Of a stretch of DNA of 64,000 bases, positions 1 to 15,334 are shown piece by piece. Numbering within the stretch: the first letter of the stretch is position 1; each line of letters opens with the position of its first letter. Origin of the DNA: Glandiceps talaboti (Eukaryota > Hemichordata > Enteropneusta > Spengelidae). The translations under genes and the position numbers were made by a program. The stretch is taken from the NCBI RefSeq assembly GCF_964340395.1, contig NC_135554.1, positions 7,088,975 to 7,152,974 of the forward strand, in the 5' to 3' direction. The notes under the pieces were generated by a model that worked only from the letters and a program-made list of their open reading frames with translations, ran no database searches and was not told the DNA's origin.

Positions 1-1240
1 ATTTGTGTATTTTCTATTTGCGAGATTTTCATAGTTTTCATTTTATTGTGGGTTTATTTATATGGTATAGTGTGGGTTTGTGAGTTTGACTTTTAGAATT
101 TTGATGTTTTATAGGGAACGAAACACGATGGGTTTTAAAAGGTATAATTTTTTTCAGGGCATTTTTCTGATTGCTTATACAGGTTTAGTTGAGTTTACAA
201 TGATACAACGTTTTTCAACGTTTCTTCCTGATGGGTTATTCAAGTTTTAGTTGGGTTTACAGTAATAAATCGAAGAGAACTGGAGAAAAGAGAAGCAAAG
301 CAACTTCTGAAAAAAAGTGAAGATTAAGAAACTTGAGGAAAATAAGGAAAGATGTCGAAAAAGACAGGAAGCTGAGCCGGAAGAGGAGATGAGATCATCG
401 ATCATCTAGACCTGTTAGTTTCCTTAATCTTCAGTAAAATACCACTCCTTAACTTAACTTGTGACATACTGATGTCATGGGTTGATTAATCTGGCTTCAA
501 TGTTGCAATAAGAACGTTATGCAATTATATGAATGATGCATTGTATATGATTAAATCGTATAGTAGCCACTAAAGAATAATCCTATGAATTTCGTAAAAT
601 AATCTCACAGAAACTGTTTTTAATTAACTCGACGAAACATTTATTTAAAAACAAAACAAAGAATACTAGGTATATACCGTTGAGAGCGATTTTTTAATTG
701 TACACTTTTCATATTCCTCTTGATTTCCGAATCTTAGTAAATATAACCACAAATACGGTGTATTTACTTTTAACTTGCTTACACGCATTCTCGCAAGCCA
801 GGGCACATATTTCCTGCTGAAGCCACGAAATATTATTGGGTGGTGCGCATGACGGAACTAACATACTCTTCTTTCGACAGGTTCATGCCGAAATCTACCG
901 TTTTAGATAGGGAGAGGCAGCACACCTGAACGAGGTAGCGCCATAAGCAAACGTTGACTCCTAGAGAGATTTTACAACATACTTTTCAGGTTTATAATTC
1001 AGTTTTGAACTGTAGATAAGTGCATAACTTTGACTTTGTACTAACATCTTGCTGCAATTGACGTCAAATGATGTTTCATGAAACCATCTCCCCTCCACTG
1101 TCTATGATGAAACCAATATCTGTAAAGAGTTCAAAAATTGTACATAATCAATTCAAATGACCAATTTTGACTATTCAACACAAAGTCCCGTGGAATGGCA
1201 AAATCTTTCTGGTTAGTCTGTTCTGTTCTAAAGGATGCTT
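1..1240. other. No recognisable gene
   Basis: AT-rich sequence without a long open frame. A short open plus-strand stretch around 315-408 encodes alternating Lys/Glu/Arg residues and ends in a stop. It could be the end of a decayed coiled-coil exon, but nothing supports expression. Confidence 0.5.
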
Positions 1241-4612
<3,372 letters not shown>

Positions 4613-4694
4613 ATAGAGATAACCATTCGTTGACGTGTGACTGTAACGCTCTGTGTTTCGCGTCGCAGTCACGTCAACGAATGGTTATCTCTAT
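4613..4694. repeat. Near-perfect long palindrome (29-31 bp arms)
   Basis: Left arm 4613-4643 and right arm 4666-4694 are reverse complements apart from one small indel, around a 22-bp loop. The arms contain ATAACCATTCGTTGACGT. The foldback would form a stable hairpin and may be a minimal foldback or MITE remnant. No flanking target duplication was identified. Confidence 0.9.
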
Positions 4695-5229
4695 GAGGTC
4701 GATGATGGCGCACAGTACAAGGTTATTCGAGCACGGTCGTGGAGTACGTTTTGTAGATGTTATCGTACATACAAAATAATTCATGTATCGTTAATTTTAG
4801 TAAAGCGAAGCTCCGAGGACTGTGAGAGAGTCTAGCAGTTGTAATACAACAGTTGAAGGAATAATTGAGAGATTAGCTATATACCTTTCATACTGGTAAC
4901 GGCAACTGAAACTCTGAAAAACCAATTTTCCTTCTTAAAGTCAGCACATCAGCTCAGCCATATAATTTGTTGTCATTCAGAGAAATTGGTGAAAAAGACT
5001 CGGGATCTTATATTATAGTTCAGATTATGCATAAAACAGTACTAGACACACTATCATTATCATAAAATTGTCGTTGCATGTCTGAAATACAAATTACGCA
5101 TTCCTAGAGAACTGACCAACCAGTCCAAAGTTTAGACCAATTTATCATGTTTTCTGGTGCTATCTGTATGTATGGCTAATGGACTACAATATAAATGAAC
5201 CAAAGACCACAACGTCACAAGAGTTTTTT

Positions 5230-6830
5230 AGATGTCGCTATGACAAAGTCGTTAGAGTTGTGTTCGAGTTTATGGTATTTGATGGCATGTTCTTAATAAA
5301 CAATGCACCTCTACCAGCCCACACAGCCTTTATGTAACTGTATACTGACCCCTTTATCAGGCGTGGGCTTGTAGCAGATATCGGGATACATCTAATGAGT
5401 GATGATTCACAGAGACTTGTTACACGTCCAAAAGATTTTAGAGAGTTCCAGGAGGGATTGATGTGTGTGATTTGAAGAAGTTGATGTCGACGTCGTAGGG
5501 TACATACAGGAATACAATACTCTTCCAAATAACTGGAGGAAATTTATGAATGCAGATGAAATATAAGAAAGTTGGTGACTATTTGAATGTCAAATTTATG
5601 CTTGAAAATGATTATTCCTGCCTTGCAAGGAGATCACATTTTAATTATTATAGCTGGTGGGTTTAATGGGAGAAAATAAAGACAAGTGTAATTGTAAATA
5701 GGGATGGAGTAGTTACTGAATGGAGTGAAGAGAGTTGTCATGAGGAGACAGACAGTGAGTGTGTCCTTTTTGCTGGTGTGTCTCCTTATAAGAAAGGAGT
5801 TATCTAATCACCCGATACAGATACATACCATGTATAACTGACAACGTTGCAGCAATATGTTGACAAGTAGATCGTTGTACAACTTTACAATGACCTTTCA
5901 ATTTGATCTAAGAATTCTAGATATGAGTGAACTGGCAACATATTTTAAGATAGATTCAGAACTCCAACACCTTCCAACCTTATCTGCTGGTAAAATATTG
6001 CAAACATTTTCATCTGTACATGTTGTGACCTTGTACCATATTTTGCTGATGTTGGAAAGATTCTACAAATCATTTCTCCGATACTCTAAGTTCATAACAA
6101 GTAGTTCTGTACTTGCTTGTATTTTGACACATTCAACTGATAACTCTATGAATCTCTTGCTGCTAGTTGGGACTATCTACTTCAAGAAGCATTTCAAACC
6201 TTTTTTGTATCCACTCCTTTGATGTATAGAAACTTGGCAAATGAGAATAAAAATGTGAAACTTCATGATCATAGGAAATAGCTTGATCACATTTGTGAAG
6301 TAATTTGACCACGTACTCAATATGAGGAAGAATTCCTCCTTTCTTTTGAATCACTGGAACTACACTGATATCATGAAGGGTTTCACATTTGTGGACCCAC
6401 GCTAATCAGTATAACGCAAATATTCCCTGTTTGTCTGATTATGGGTATAAAACAAACCATGATGGATGCGATCCATTGATATTGTATGGGATACTCGTGA
6501 AACTCTAGTGAAAATAAATGACAATGTTGAAGTTCTGACAAAGTGATGTGGTGTGAAACAATGCCTCCTTGCAATAGTAGGTGTTGTAAATGTTTTAATG
6601 CTCACAATGGTTAAGGTCCAGGCTGTCGTTGCAAATATTGTAATAATCCACACAATGTTGACCCGGATTTTTGTAATGCTCTAAAAAAACGGACCATGTC
6701 CAGAATTATGAGAACCTGAACTGTCTTCATGGGCGATGGTGGAGTTTGGTGGGAGACAGAATAATTCAAGGAAAAAACAAAAAGCAATGTCAAACTAGTT
6801 AGCATTTGCAAGTGTTACCGATTTGTCTTT
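5230..6830 (+). mobile_element. Decayed transposon ORF relic with Cys-rich CXC-like tail
   Basis: Several plus-strand frames, broken by stops and frameshifts, read in order like an uncharacterised invertebrate transposon protein. Around 5740-5835 there is an SxExCHEETDSE-like stretch followed by SPDTDTYHV. The open frame 5857-6222 contains ILQTF and RFYKSFLRYSKFITSS. Around 6560-6660 a Cys-rich segment ends GPGCRCKYCNN, resembling the CXC (tesmin-like) motif seen at the C-terminus of that family. Recognition is from remembered family patterns, not a search. At least five in-frame stops mean it is dead. A partial copy lies inverted at 14590-15330. Confidence 0.55.
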
Positions 6831-8293
<1,463 letters not shown>

Positions 8294-8546
8294 TTTAATA
8301 TATTCAATCTCTGCATGCAGGTGTTGACAAACACATTTACGTCATTACTATGTCATCATTTTACAGTAATTGTGTTTGATGAGTGTGTAGACGTTGTCAT
8401 TCACACATTTTAGTTAACGCATTGGTGGTTATTTTTACAAGCCCCTCCTTAAGATGAATATGCATAAAAAATTAGTTTTGTCCTCTGTTTGTGCTTGTCG
8501 CTAATACGGTTCTCTGATTGGCAGTTATTTATATCCTGATGACATT

Positions 8547-8629
8547 TGCTAGACCTTGGATGTTCCATCCTCGATAGCGATGTTCGGTCGTGTGTCGTAT
8601 TCTATCGGAAGAACATCCGAGGTCTAGCA
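8547..8629. repeat. Inverted repeat (hairpin)
   Basis: TGCTAGACCTTGGATGTTC (8547-8565) is matched by its reverse complement at 8611-8629 with one mismatch, enclosing a 45-bp loop. It directly adjoins a second hairpin at 8635-8720. Confidence 0.8.
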
Positions 8630-8634
8630 GATAG

Positions 8635-8720
8635 ACTATATAATCGCATACTTATATCGAGGGCCGAAGGCAGTTAGCTCGGGCTGAACGCCCTCGATAT
8701 CAGTACGCGATTATACTAGT
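8635..8720. repeat. Inverted repeat (hairpin)
   Basis: Left arm 8635-8663 and right arm 8691-8720 pair over about 29 bp with a few mismatches (core ATATCGAGGG / CCCTCGATAT), around a GC-richer 27-bp loop. Two adjacent foldbacks suggest a decayed foldback element. Confidence 0.8.
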
Positions 8721-9332
8721 ATTGCGCTGGATCAGAGCACGGCGACAACATAAGTTTAGATTAAACGTAGGCGTAGATAGAAAAAAGGCGCGGGCGTCTG
8801 TTGACAGTCTAGGACTACACGTAAGCGGGTTAGTCAACTACCGACTGTTCGCCCATTCATGCCTTTAGTCAAATGTTGAGAGATGGGGACAGATGTGTAC
8901 ATTGGTTAGTAACCTAATCCGCTTTCCACTATAGTCCTTATCGTCTTGTCAATGGCGAATCCGATAAGAGGCAAAGCGATACACATAACGTTGGTTTACA
9001 TTCATACCCCCTAAAACATCGACCATAACAATAACATAATTATGAACAAGCTTCAAGAGGTAACGCTGCGCAGATAAAATTGGGAGCACTTTTGGAAGAC
9101 TCCAACAAAACCTGATGAACTGAAAGTGGTTGGTGACGTTGAATGTTTGTTTTTTGATTGTTTGTTTGTTTGTTTGCTTGTTTATCTTTTTCATTCTGTA
9201 TGTGTATCACTTTTGAATATTACAAAAGATAGAAATTAAAGTTCACAACATACCAGTTCCACAGTATCCACCTTTCCCCCCTGTATACGTTGTAGCTTTT
9301 ACATCCTTGTACACATCCATCTCATATACTCT

Positions 9333-10251
9333 TCATGTACAACCCATGTAGTCACCAAACATCTTACACTCAAAACCTCCTGATTTCAAAAGTTCCAAGA
9401 AAGACTTTGGAGTTTTCATTATGTCTATAAGATGCCATGGAACCAACCTTAGATAGAGTGATCTGTCAACAGAATCAATATAGGATACATTGTCTTCAAT
9501 GTTGAAATTCTGAGATCCCACTTTCCTGTCCGAATATACTTATACAAGGCACAGTATGAACAAAGGTCTTTCTGAACCTTAGCCAAAATTTGCTCTGGAG
9601 GCACTGATGCGAAAGATATGGTTATTACGTAGCTGTCTGCTTTGTACATTAAAACAAACCTTGTACAAAATGGATGGACAATTATAGCATGGATTGACCA
9701 GTTTGTAAACAAAAATAGCATCTAAAAACGTTCCCCTCCTCACCAGTGGGGGAAGCTTAAACCTAGCACATAGTGAATCGTAATCTGTTGAAGTATATTG
9801 CACATTTGATTAAAACATAAAAATTTAATAAATTTCTGCTGTAACGTTCGATTTTATCAATTTGAGTTACTTGCCATGGTGACCAAATTACACTGCAGTA
9901 CTCAAGATGGCTTCTAACATGGGTCACATATAAAGATCTTAATGTAGAAATGTTGGAAAAATTGGCACATGTACGTTTGATAAAACCCATCATTCTAAAA
10001 GCTTTCCTGACAATACTATCAATATGGGTGCTAAAAGACATCTGTGAAGAAAGTAGAATACCAAGATCTTTGATACTATGAACACGAACAAGGGGACCAT
10101 CAGCAATATTGTAATTGTATGTGATCAGTTTCTTTTTGTTACTAAATGTAATTACATTACACTTCCCCACATTGAGCTTCAATTTCCATGTATTACACCA
10201 TTTGTAGACATTATTAATGTCTGTTTGAAGCTGTGCGGTAAATATGTCCAA
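9333..10251 (-). mobile_element. Truncated non-LTR retrotransposon, RT C-terminal region
   Basis: The minus-strand frame 10251-9763 reads as the C-terminal part of a CR1/Jockey-like reverse transcriptase. It has the LQxDInnvxxWcntWkLkLNvxKC block, then IKDLGI, the HIDSIVRKAFRMMGFIKR block, LRSLYVTHVRSHLEYCSVIWSP and DKIERYSR. After a frameshift it continues at 9803-9579 with LPPLVRRGTFLDAIFVYK and SRQLRNNHIF, the usual thumb and 3' segment. The catalytic FADD part and the endonuclease are absent, so this is a 5'-truncated copy. Its decayed 3' tail (9333-9530) is also present in the duplicates at 15372-15560 and 17440-17640. Confidence 0.8.
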
Positions 10252-11166
10252 TAAAATTGATTTTTGCTCCGCACCCTATAATCGGTTTCTCAAAATAACC
10301 ACGATTTCAACTTGTTACTGTACACATCTGCAAAAAGTAAATATCTAATCATTGGTATTTTAACAATCTTCAATAAATATAATTGATTTTCTGATCGCAA
10401 TACTCCATTTGCAACCAATGTAGCTTTAAACCATAGATCATGGCATGGCTTTCTCTTTTTATTTGTATTCTATGTGATGCTATAGTCGAGTCTCACTTTG
10501 TTAACTACCTACCCAAGGTCAGACCTTATAGCTACATATCACGTGACATATTTCAACTCTTTAAATCGGTAATTTTCAAAGAAGTCAAAACCCTGTGTAG
10601 AAATACCGCACTAAATTGTCCTTTTGGTAATATGAACAATACATGCAATATCTACTGAAGCAGTACATCTGTTTACAGAAAGTGTTGTGGTGACATGTAA
10701 TATTGTTCAAAAAAATTAAAAGCCGCTCTCAGTAAAAATCACATAACATTGGGTCACTGGGCATATTTTGTTGAATACAAAGGTAAAGCTGGTATCAAAT
10801 TTAAGCCATTTTATAATCCGATATGTCCATTTCAATACTGTTTCATCTTTTTTTTCGCAACTCGTAGTTTTTTGTGTGTTCTAACATTAAACCTTCTTGA
10901 AAGAGGATTAAATTTACATGAAAGTAATTGTTGTCTATTCCCTTCAAATGAACTCCAACACTTAGTTCATTAATTCAAAGTGACCAGCGTTGTAGGCTAC
11001 CATATGGCAAAGTTTTAAAGATATATTTTGAGAAGATAGATGTTTAGGGAAATTCTTCCTTGAGGCGCAGTCTACCTTATGTGCCCTGTTCAATCCATCG
11101 AATTCACTACACATATCTTTGTCAGAGCTGACAAAGGTCTAGTAATGAAATGTTAGGGGATACAAC

Positions 11167-11233
11167 ATGACCATGTTCACTACATTCTGTTGGATCCTGT
11201 TGGTGTGTCATTTAACAACTGCTGTTGATCGAG
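11167..11233 (+). CDS. Signal-peptide first exon of a small secreted-protein gene
   Basis: The ATG at 11167 opens a 22-codon frame starting MTMFTTFCWILLVCHLTTA, a textbook signal peptide (short n-region, hydrophobic core, small residues at the cut site). It ends in phase 1 at a strong GTAGGT donor (11234). A second ATG at 11173 could also start. Phase 1 matches the next exon at 11414. It could instead be the first exon of the large modular gene downstream, since those exons are also phase 1. The exon is absent from duplicates B and C, whose sequence joins cleanly across the missing block. Gene identity is unknown. Confidence 0.5.
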
Positions 11234-11413
11234 GTAGGTAGACCTGGGCTGCATGTTCGTTATCTCTATGTCAGTATGTGAATTTCATGATTGAAGATAG
11301 CAACTGATAACATATTTATACGTCCGCCTCAATGTAAGACTAAACAGCAATTGTTTTACTTTTTACTTTCCGTGTCGAGTTATCTTCCATCGGCGCCGTT
11401 TACAACTATTCAG

Positions 11414-11650
11414 AATCCAGTAAGAAACTGTTCATACTAGTGCTGCGAGGATTAGAGTTGTACGGCAAGTGTCCCAATCATTCTATCTCAGCACTCACAC
11501 TCTCATACATTTGTAAAGGGGTCGACTTGGCTCAGAGTCGGGAGTTAGTCATGACTGAGAATGGATTTCAGTTTGCCAGAATCACCTACCACAGTGATGG
11601 TGGATGTTTTAATTCTGACTTTCACATCATTTCAATACAATGGAGTTTAC
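11414..11650 (+). CDS. Second exon, secreted protein of uncertain family (weak ILEI/FAM3-like look)
   Basis: After a pyrimidine-containing acceptor ending CAG (11411-11413), a frame in phase 1 runs 79 codons to a possible donor GTAAAG at 11651, again phase 1. If that donor is not used, a TAG stop follows at 11665-11667. The protein has three Cys (YGKCPN, SYICKG, GGCFN) and the stretch GVDLAQSRELVMTENGF. That arrangement recalls the first half of the ILEI/FAM3 fold (SRGLNVVV-like segment) only weakly. Copies B and C carry the same block but with a broken acceptor and an in-frame stop, so copy A is the only plausible functional one. Confidence 0.4.
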
Positions 11651-11880
11651 GTAAAGATTTAAAATAGAAAATCATGCCATGCAATCACATCATCTGTAAA
11701 GTTGCAGACACAGTTCTTTTGTCGATCATATGTTTTGTTTTGCTGACATCATTTTTGCCCAGAATCGCAATCGCGTTTATTTTTTTTGACCTATGGTCTA
11801 CAATACAAAAATGTTGCAATTTGTTCCCCAAATTCCGAAATACGATATTTTAGATCGTAACATCACCCCTGTTTTTCTAG

Positions 11881-12002
11881 CTACAGGAGCAACCCACGAC
11901 GTGACAACTAGAAAAAACATGACGTATGGTATAGCCAAAACTTTCTTATACATTTTCTTGTTGACATTTGCTTATGGAGCTACGACGTACCGTTGCATTT
12001 GA
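11881..12002 (+). CDS. Possible third and terminal exon of the copy A gene
   Basis: A good polypyrimidine tract ending TTTTTCTAG precedes 11881. The phase 1 frame runs TGATHDVTTRKN ... AYGATTYRCI and stops at TGA 12000-12002. The AYGATTY segment resembles the second half of ILEI-type domains, which supports reading 11414-11650 plus this exon as one domain. The same frame is open upstream from 11793, so a longer exon is possible. In copy B a one-base indel shifts this frame. Confidence 0.3.
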
Positions 12003-12210
12003 TATATTGCAAACTCGGAATGGGTTAAAATCGTCTTAAAATATGTAAAATACAAAGTATATAAATAAATTAAACTGTTTGGTAAACCTATGCATATATA
12101 GAAACAAATTACTGTTTAATCATAGCAAGTGATTCAAAGGAGCATGTAAATATTGATTTACACGTAAAGATTTTCACAAGTAAATATAGTATTTTGTTAA
12201 ATCGAATGTA

Positions 12211-13110
12211 TACTATAATCGTCACGGTTACAAGGTTAACATAAGTAAAAGGTAAATACAAACACGATTTGAAAATAATTTGAACTTCGCACACTTCTAT
12301 TTAATCGCTGTGTGCATCTCTAACCATGTCAGTGTGACAACCTTTAGAATTATTCAATGCTAATTTTCTCGAGCTCTAATAAAAAAACATCGCAAGCTAC
12401 ACATTTAACACATCACAACAAAGTGATCCACACCTACGACCACTACAGAATTCAGAAGGCGATCGTCGGCTCCGCCGCCAACTACGGTGTCAGCAACCGT
12501 CGACAACTCGGAACCATCAAATCACCTGTATAGGTCTAGCAGTCAAAACCACGATAGTGAAGGAAAACTGGCCAACCCTAAGAAATAAGTATATTAAAGC
12601 TACATTAGTGATGACGTTGATAGTAACACTACCAAATCCCGGAATATCGAACAATCAAACCAAGAATCATAATCAACTAGAGTATCGCCCACATAATTAC
12701 TAATTTCATCCAGGGGAATTAAGTATACTTCGTAATGAATTCTCACTACCTGTGAAACCCTATTTAAATCAGTTGTATAGTCAAAGTGTATTTGAAAGTT
12801 TAGTCAAATAATGATACATCAAAAACTGGAACATATTTAATAAAAACGTGCTCAGAGATTCTAACTAATAAAACGTGAACATCAAAATGCGTGTGCAAGG
12901 ACTTACAACTCACATTATTGACCTATTGAATCTCTTTATCACATGACATAAACCAATTAAAAGTATCCCCTTTAATGTAAAGACACTATAGATCTTTAAC
13001 AAGGCAGCCTTTGAACAAACATTGCTGTTGATAAGTATATGGGAGAACAATGGCCTAATATCAATTGTCGTTGCCTATTAAAACAGCACGAGCACAAGAC
13101 GCGCTCGGGT
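12211..13110. other. No recognisable gene
   Basis: AT-rich sequence with one GC-richer patch at about 12460-12510. No open frame or motif stands out. Confidence 0.5.
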
Positions 13111-13113
13111 CTT

Positions 13114-14332
13114 TTAGAATAGGGACTGGCTGTGAATACGTAAAAAGAGAAGAGCCCCGACAATATACAAAGGATTCCATCGACTTTTCAAAAAACAGAC
13201 CACTATTTTTGTGGAAACCGACATATAGTCAGGCAAAATATCCAAAACTGTTGTAGATAGAGCCAAACCAGTATCATTAACTGGAATTTCATACTGAGTC
13301 GTGATAAAACTAGGCATGGGTAAATGAATAACTTTGTAAAAATTAAAAAGCATCTCAAAGAGTCTCTTGTAAGCGGCACCGGTACAGAAATGAAAATTTG
13401 GTTATGAGATTTATAAAATGTCACCCCTTTTTGTCGGTAGTAAAACACTGGATCCAAATGTGCAATATCATTAAGAGGATAATGCAATGATAGAGTGTCA
13501 TGTAAAGTTAATAATGATGCTTGAAGCGAGTAAGAGGACACAAATCTGCGTTAAATTGTCCGTTTACGAGAGAATATACACACCTATTACATAAGTGTTG
13601 GCCGTAGTCTGTAAGTCTAACAGAAAATGAGAACGGTCTTCCATTGTATCTGGTAATAGTTGTTATTACTTGTTCCTAATTTCAACTTTGCGTGCATATT
13701 GAATGATACGTATATTGTTAGTGATACCATTAAGAAAAAAGCATAGAAGCATTCACAGTTTTCCACATATTGTCTATGCGACGATCGGTCAATTTCTGAT
13801 TGTACTCCAGTCCGTAATGAAATGTCGCATACCCCTTCGCCAATCGGTGTTCAACTGCTCGTACATGCGTAGCCAATGTTGCGATATCGTTTGTGGTAGC
13901 AGTACCGAATAACGTTTTTTGAAATACGCCCGATCAATGACAAAACTGCAGAACGTTTGTTTTGATTGAAAGTGTCAAACTCGTCCGGTGTGAGACAGTG
14001 TTTCGACGAAATCGATTTCGATCATCGCCGTGTGTTTCAGACTTTTCATCTCTCTATGTAACCTGTCTGAGAAAGCACCAAGCATTTCCGAATAATATTC
14101 ACAACGGAAATCTAAATCTGTTCAACATTGTATGGTAGGGATAACCCATGGAGATACTTCGTTCAATTTTGATTCCTACATTCACGGTACCGGTACTGCG
14201 AAGGTTAGCGTCCACCTGATGATGACGCCTCCAACACACCAACACGTTGAGCTGGGGTTGGGATGAGACCGGTAATACTAAGCGACACCAACAGAATACG
14301 CTAATTCCACAGAGAATGGATGTGATATTCAT
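13114..14332 (-). mobile_element. Frameshifted envelope-glycoprotein-like relic (retroelement or virus-derived)
   Basis: Minus-strand frames in order: 14332-14099 begins with a signal-peptide-like MNITSILCGISVFCWC segment; a short open piece lies near 13920-13780; then 13541-13203 and 13353-13114 overlap in different frames. The IFISVPVPLT-type segment and the following Pro-rich part recall the glycoprotein ORF of some invertebrate LTR retroelements. The frames do not join without shifts and no fusion or transmembrane segment is intact, so it is non-functional. Family assignment is tentative and rests on pattern memory only. Confidence 0.3.
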
Positions 14333-14413
14333 CGTGAGATAGGTGTGAATAAAATTCCAACGAGACTGATGCCAGAAGTCATTAATAAGATAAGAATAAA
14401 AAAGGGAGTTATG

Positions 14414-14414
14414 A

Positions 14415-14445
<31 letters not shown>

Positions 14446-14470
14446 TGTATGTATGTATACATGTTTTTCA

Positions 14471-14567
<97 letters not shown>
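14414..14567. repeat. Compound tetranucleotide microsatellite (TATG then TGTC)
   Basis: Two TATG arrays separated by a short ACATGTTTTTCAA interruption are followed immediately by about 16 TGTC units. Confidence 0.95.
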
Positions 14568-14568
<1 letters not shown>

Positions 14569-14589
14569 GTAATGGTGTTTAAGGTTCTG

Positions 14590-15330
14590 GAAGATGATTG
14601 GAGAAATAATTTGTAGAATCTTTCCAACACCAGCAAAATATGGTACAAGGTCACAACATGTACAGATGAAAATGTGTGAAATATTTTACCAGCAGATAAG
14701 GTTGGAATGTGTTGGAAATCTGAATCTAACTTAAATCAGATTTCAGTTGACTCATATCTAGAATTCTTCGATCAAATTTGAAAGGTCATTGTAAAGTTGT
14801 ACAACGATCTACTTGTCAACATATTGCTGCAACGTTGTCAGTTATACATGGTATATATCTGTATCGGGTGATTAGATAACTCCTTTCTTAAATGGAGACA
14901 CACCAGCAAAAAGGACACACTTACTGTCTGCCTCCTCAAGACAGCTGTCTTCACTCCATCCAGTAACTACTCCAATATTATTTACAATTACACTTGTCTT
15001 TATTTTCTCCCATTAAACCCACCAGCTATAATAATTAAAATGTGATCTCCTTGCAAGGCAGGAATAATCATTTTCAAGCATAAATTTGACATTCAAATAG
15101 TCACCAACTTTCTTATATTTGATCTGCATTCATAAATTTCCTCCAATTATTTGGAAGAGTATTGGATTCCTGTATGTCCCCTACGACGTCGAAATCAATT
15201 TCGTCAATGCACGCACATCAATCCCTCCTAGAACTCTGTAAAATGTTTTGGACGTGAACCAAGTATCTGTGAATCATCACTCATTAGATGTATCCCGATA
15301 TCTCCTACAAGCTCAACAGTTGTATACGTT
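14590..15330 (-). mobile_element. Inverted partial copy of the 5.2-6.8 kb transposon relic
   Basis: Read on the minus strand, this segment matches the plus strand of about 5340-6075 at high similarity. Shared blocks include the one around TTTGGAAGAGTATTGGATTC, the AATTATTATAGCTGGTGGG block and the LYHILLVLERFYK frame. Part of it (15075-15190) recurs at 17330-17445 at the head of copy C. Confidence 0.85.
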
Positions 15331-15334
15331 GCTG

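Larger units (their letters stand above)
10233..12210 (+). repeat. Segmental duplication, copy A
   Basis: This unit is repeated at 15335-17320 (copy B) and 17330-19345 (copy C), with a fragment at 24605-24720 (D). All start near CTCCGCACCCTATAATCGG or the flanking LINE tail and run through the same exon-like blocks. Copy A alone holds an extra block of about 150 bp around 11100-11250 that carries a signal-peptide exon. It continues to the segment at 12104-12210, which recurs at 19240-19345. Confidence 0.85.

Noticed and set aside
5238-5528. 96-codon minus-strand ORF
   Set aside because: It lies antisense over the transposon relic whose plus-strand frames carry the recognisable blocks.
10440-10658. 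Signal-peptide-like ORF starting MAWLSLFICILC
   Set aside because: The ATG is absent in both duplicates, there is no splice donor, and the better signal exon is at 11167.
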